Below are positions 63,989 to 64,000 of a stretch of DNA of 64,000 nucleotides, in pieces. The notes below the pieces were generated by a model. The model worked only from the letters and a program-made list of their open reading frames with translations, did no database searches and was not told the origin of the DNA. The stretch's first letter is position 1. Every line of letters begins with the position of its first letter. The stretch spans positions 1 through 64,000 of the forward strand of contig CAMDIK010000004.1 of assembly GCA_945898725.1 (NCBI GenBank), written 5' to 3'. Origin of the DNA: Rickettsia typhi. GTDB taxonomy: Bacteria > Pseudomonadota > Alphaproteobacteria > Rickettsiales > Deianiraeaceae. The position numbers and the translations under genes are program-made.

Positions 63989-64000
63989 AAAATTAATCCT

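Noticed and set aside
1..64000. CRISPR arrays, insertion sequences, rRNA genes or riboswitches
   Set aside because: No regularly spaced repeats, transposase reading frames, rRNA sequence or recognisable riboswitch fold was seen on either strand.

Overview
The window is AT-rich and gene-dense, and it reads as part of an alphaproteobacterial chromosome, most probably from a host-associated member of the Rickettsiales. The evidence is a class I (archaeal-type) lysyl-tRNA synthetase, a COQ9-family protein, an IalB-family protein, a HAD/HolC/IalB/COQ9 operon, a lone HK97-type prohead protease of the kind found in scattered gene-transfer-agent remnants, and a VirB2-like pilin gene. The cell makes an LPS outer membrane (lpxK, lptB), peptidoglycan (glmM, dapD, mreB, rodA, ftsB), isoprenoids by the MEP route (dxr, ispH) and tetrapyrrole precursors (hemC). 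That is more envelope biosynthesis than Anaplasma-type members keep. Family placement (for example Rickettsiaceae, Midichloriaceae or Deianiraeaceae) cannot be settled from the sequence alone.

Layout: 0-5.5 kb holds an unrecognised gene, tRNA-Ser, a secreted ankyrin protein with a MerR regulator, an orphan ABC ATPase, mreB and lpxK. 5.6-14.1 kb holds a CsgG-like lipoprotein, the sucB-recR-gspE run, gpsA, a lineage-specific gene with a consensus promoter, and lysK. 13.8-21.5 kb holds a VirB2-like/ftsB pair, the prohead protease, dnaK, a DUF2798 protein, a beta-lactamase-fold lipoprotein, dusB, a glutamine-synthetase-like enzyme and rodA. 21.6-32.5 kb holds yebC with a SbmA/BacA-like transporter, dnaJ-glmM, ispH, a SurA-like chaperone, ssb, glyA-lptB and pepF. 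32.5-45 kb is mostly minus-strand housekeeping: a nuclease-like protein with rnd, then argB, pepA, dapD, hit, ftsH, hemC, trmL, a PAP2 phosphatase and nrdB, with rplY and tatC on the other strand. 45-53.3 kb holds an NlpD-like protein, a four-gene persulfide/sulfite detoxification module, pgsA-greA, rpsP-rpsD, tRNA-Ala and a secreted M48 protease.

The segment from about 53.3 to 59.3 kb is the clearest accessory region. It has a small unrecognised protein, a 1214-residue protein with no recognisable domain behind an almost perfect sigma-70 promoter, about 0.8 kb of sparse or decayed sequence, a Nudix hydrolase with small flanking ORFs, and tRNA-Gly. The window ends in core genes: the coq9-ialB-holC-HAD chain, then dxr-ruvA and a small lipoprotein.

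The best candidates for undescribed biology are the giant orphan protein at 53990-57634 and the second orphan gene at 11305-12141. Both sit behind consensus TTGACA/TATAAT-type promoters and look like lineage-specific, possibly host-directed proteins. Secondary points of interest are the sulfur module with a Cys-Gly-tailed rhodanese, the VirB2-like/FtsB pair, and a PD-(D/E)XK-like protein abutting RNase D. Functions are inferred from motifs read by eye; no database search was run.
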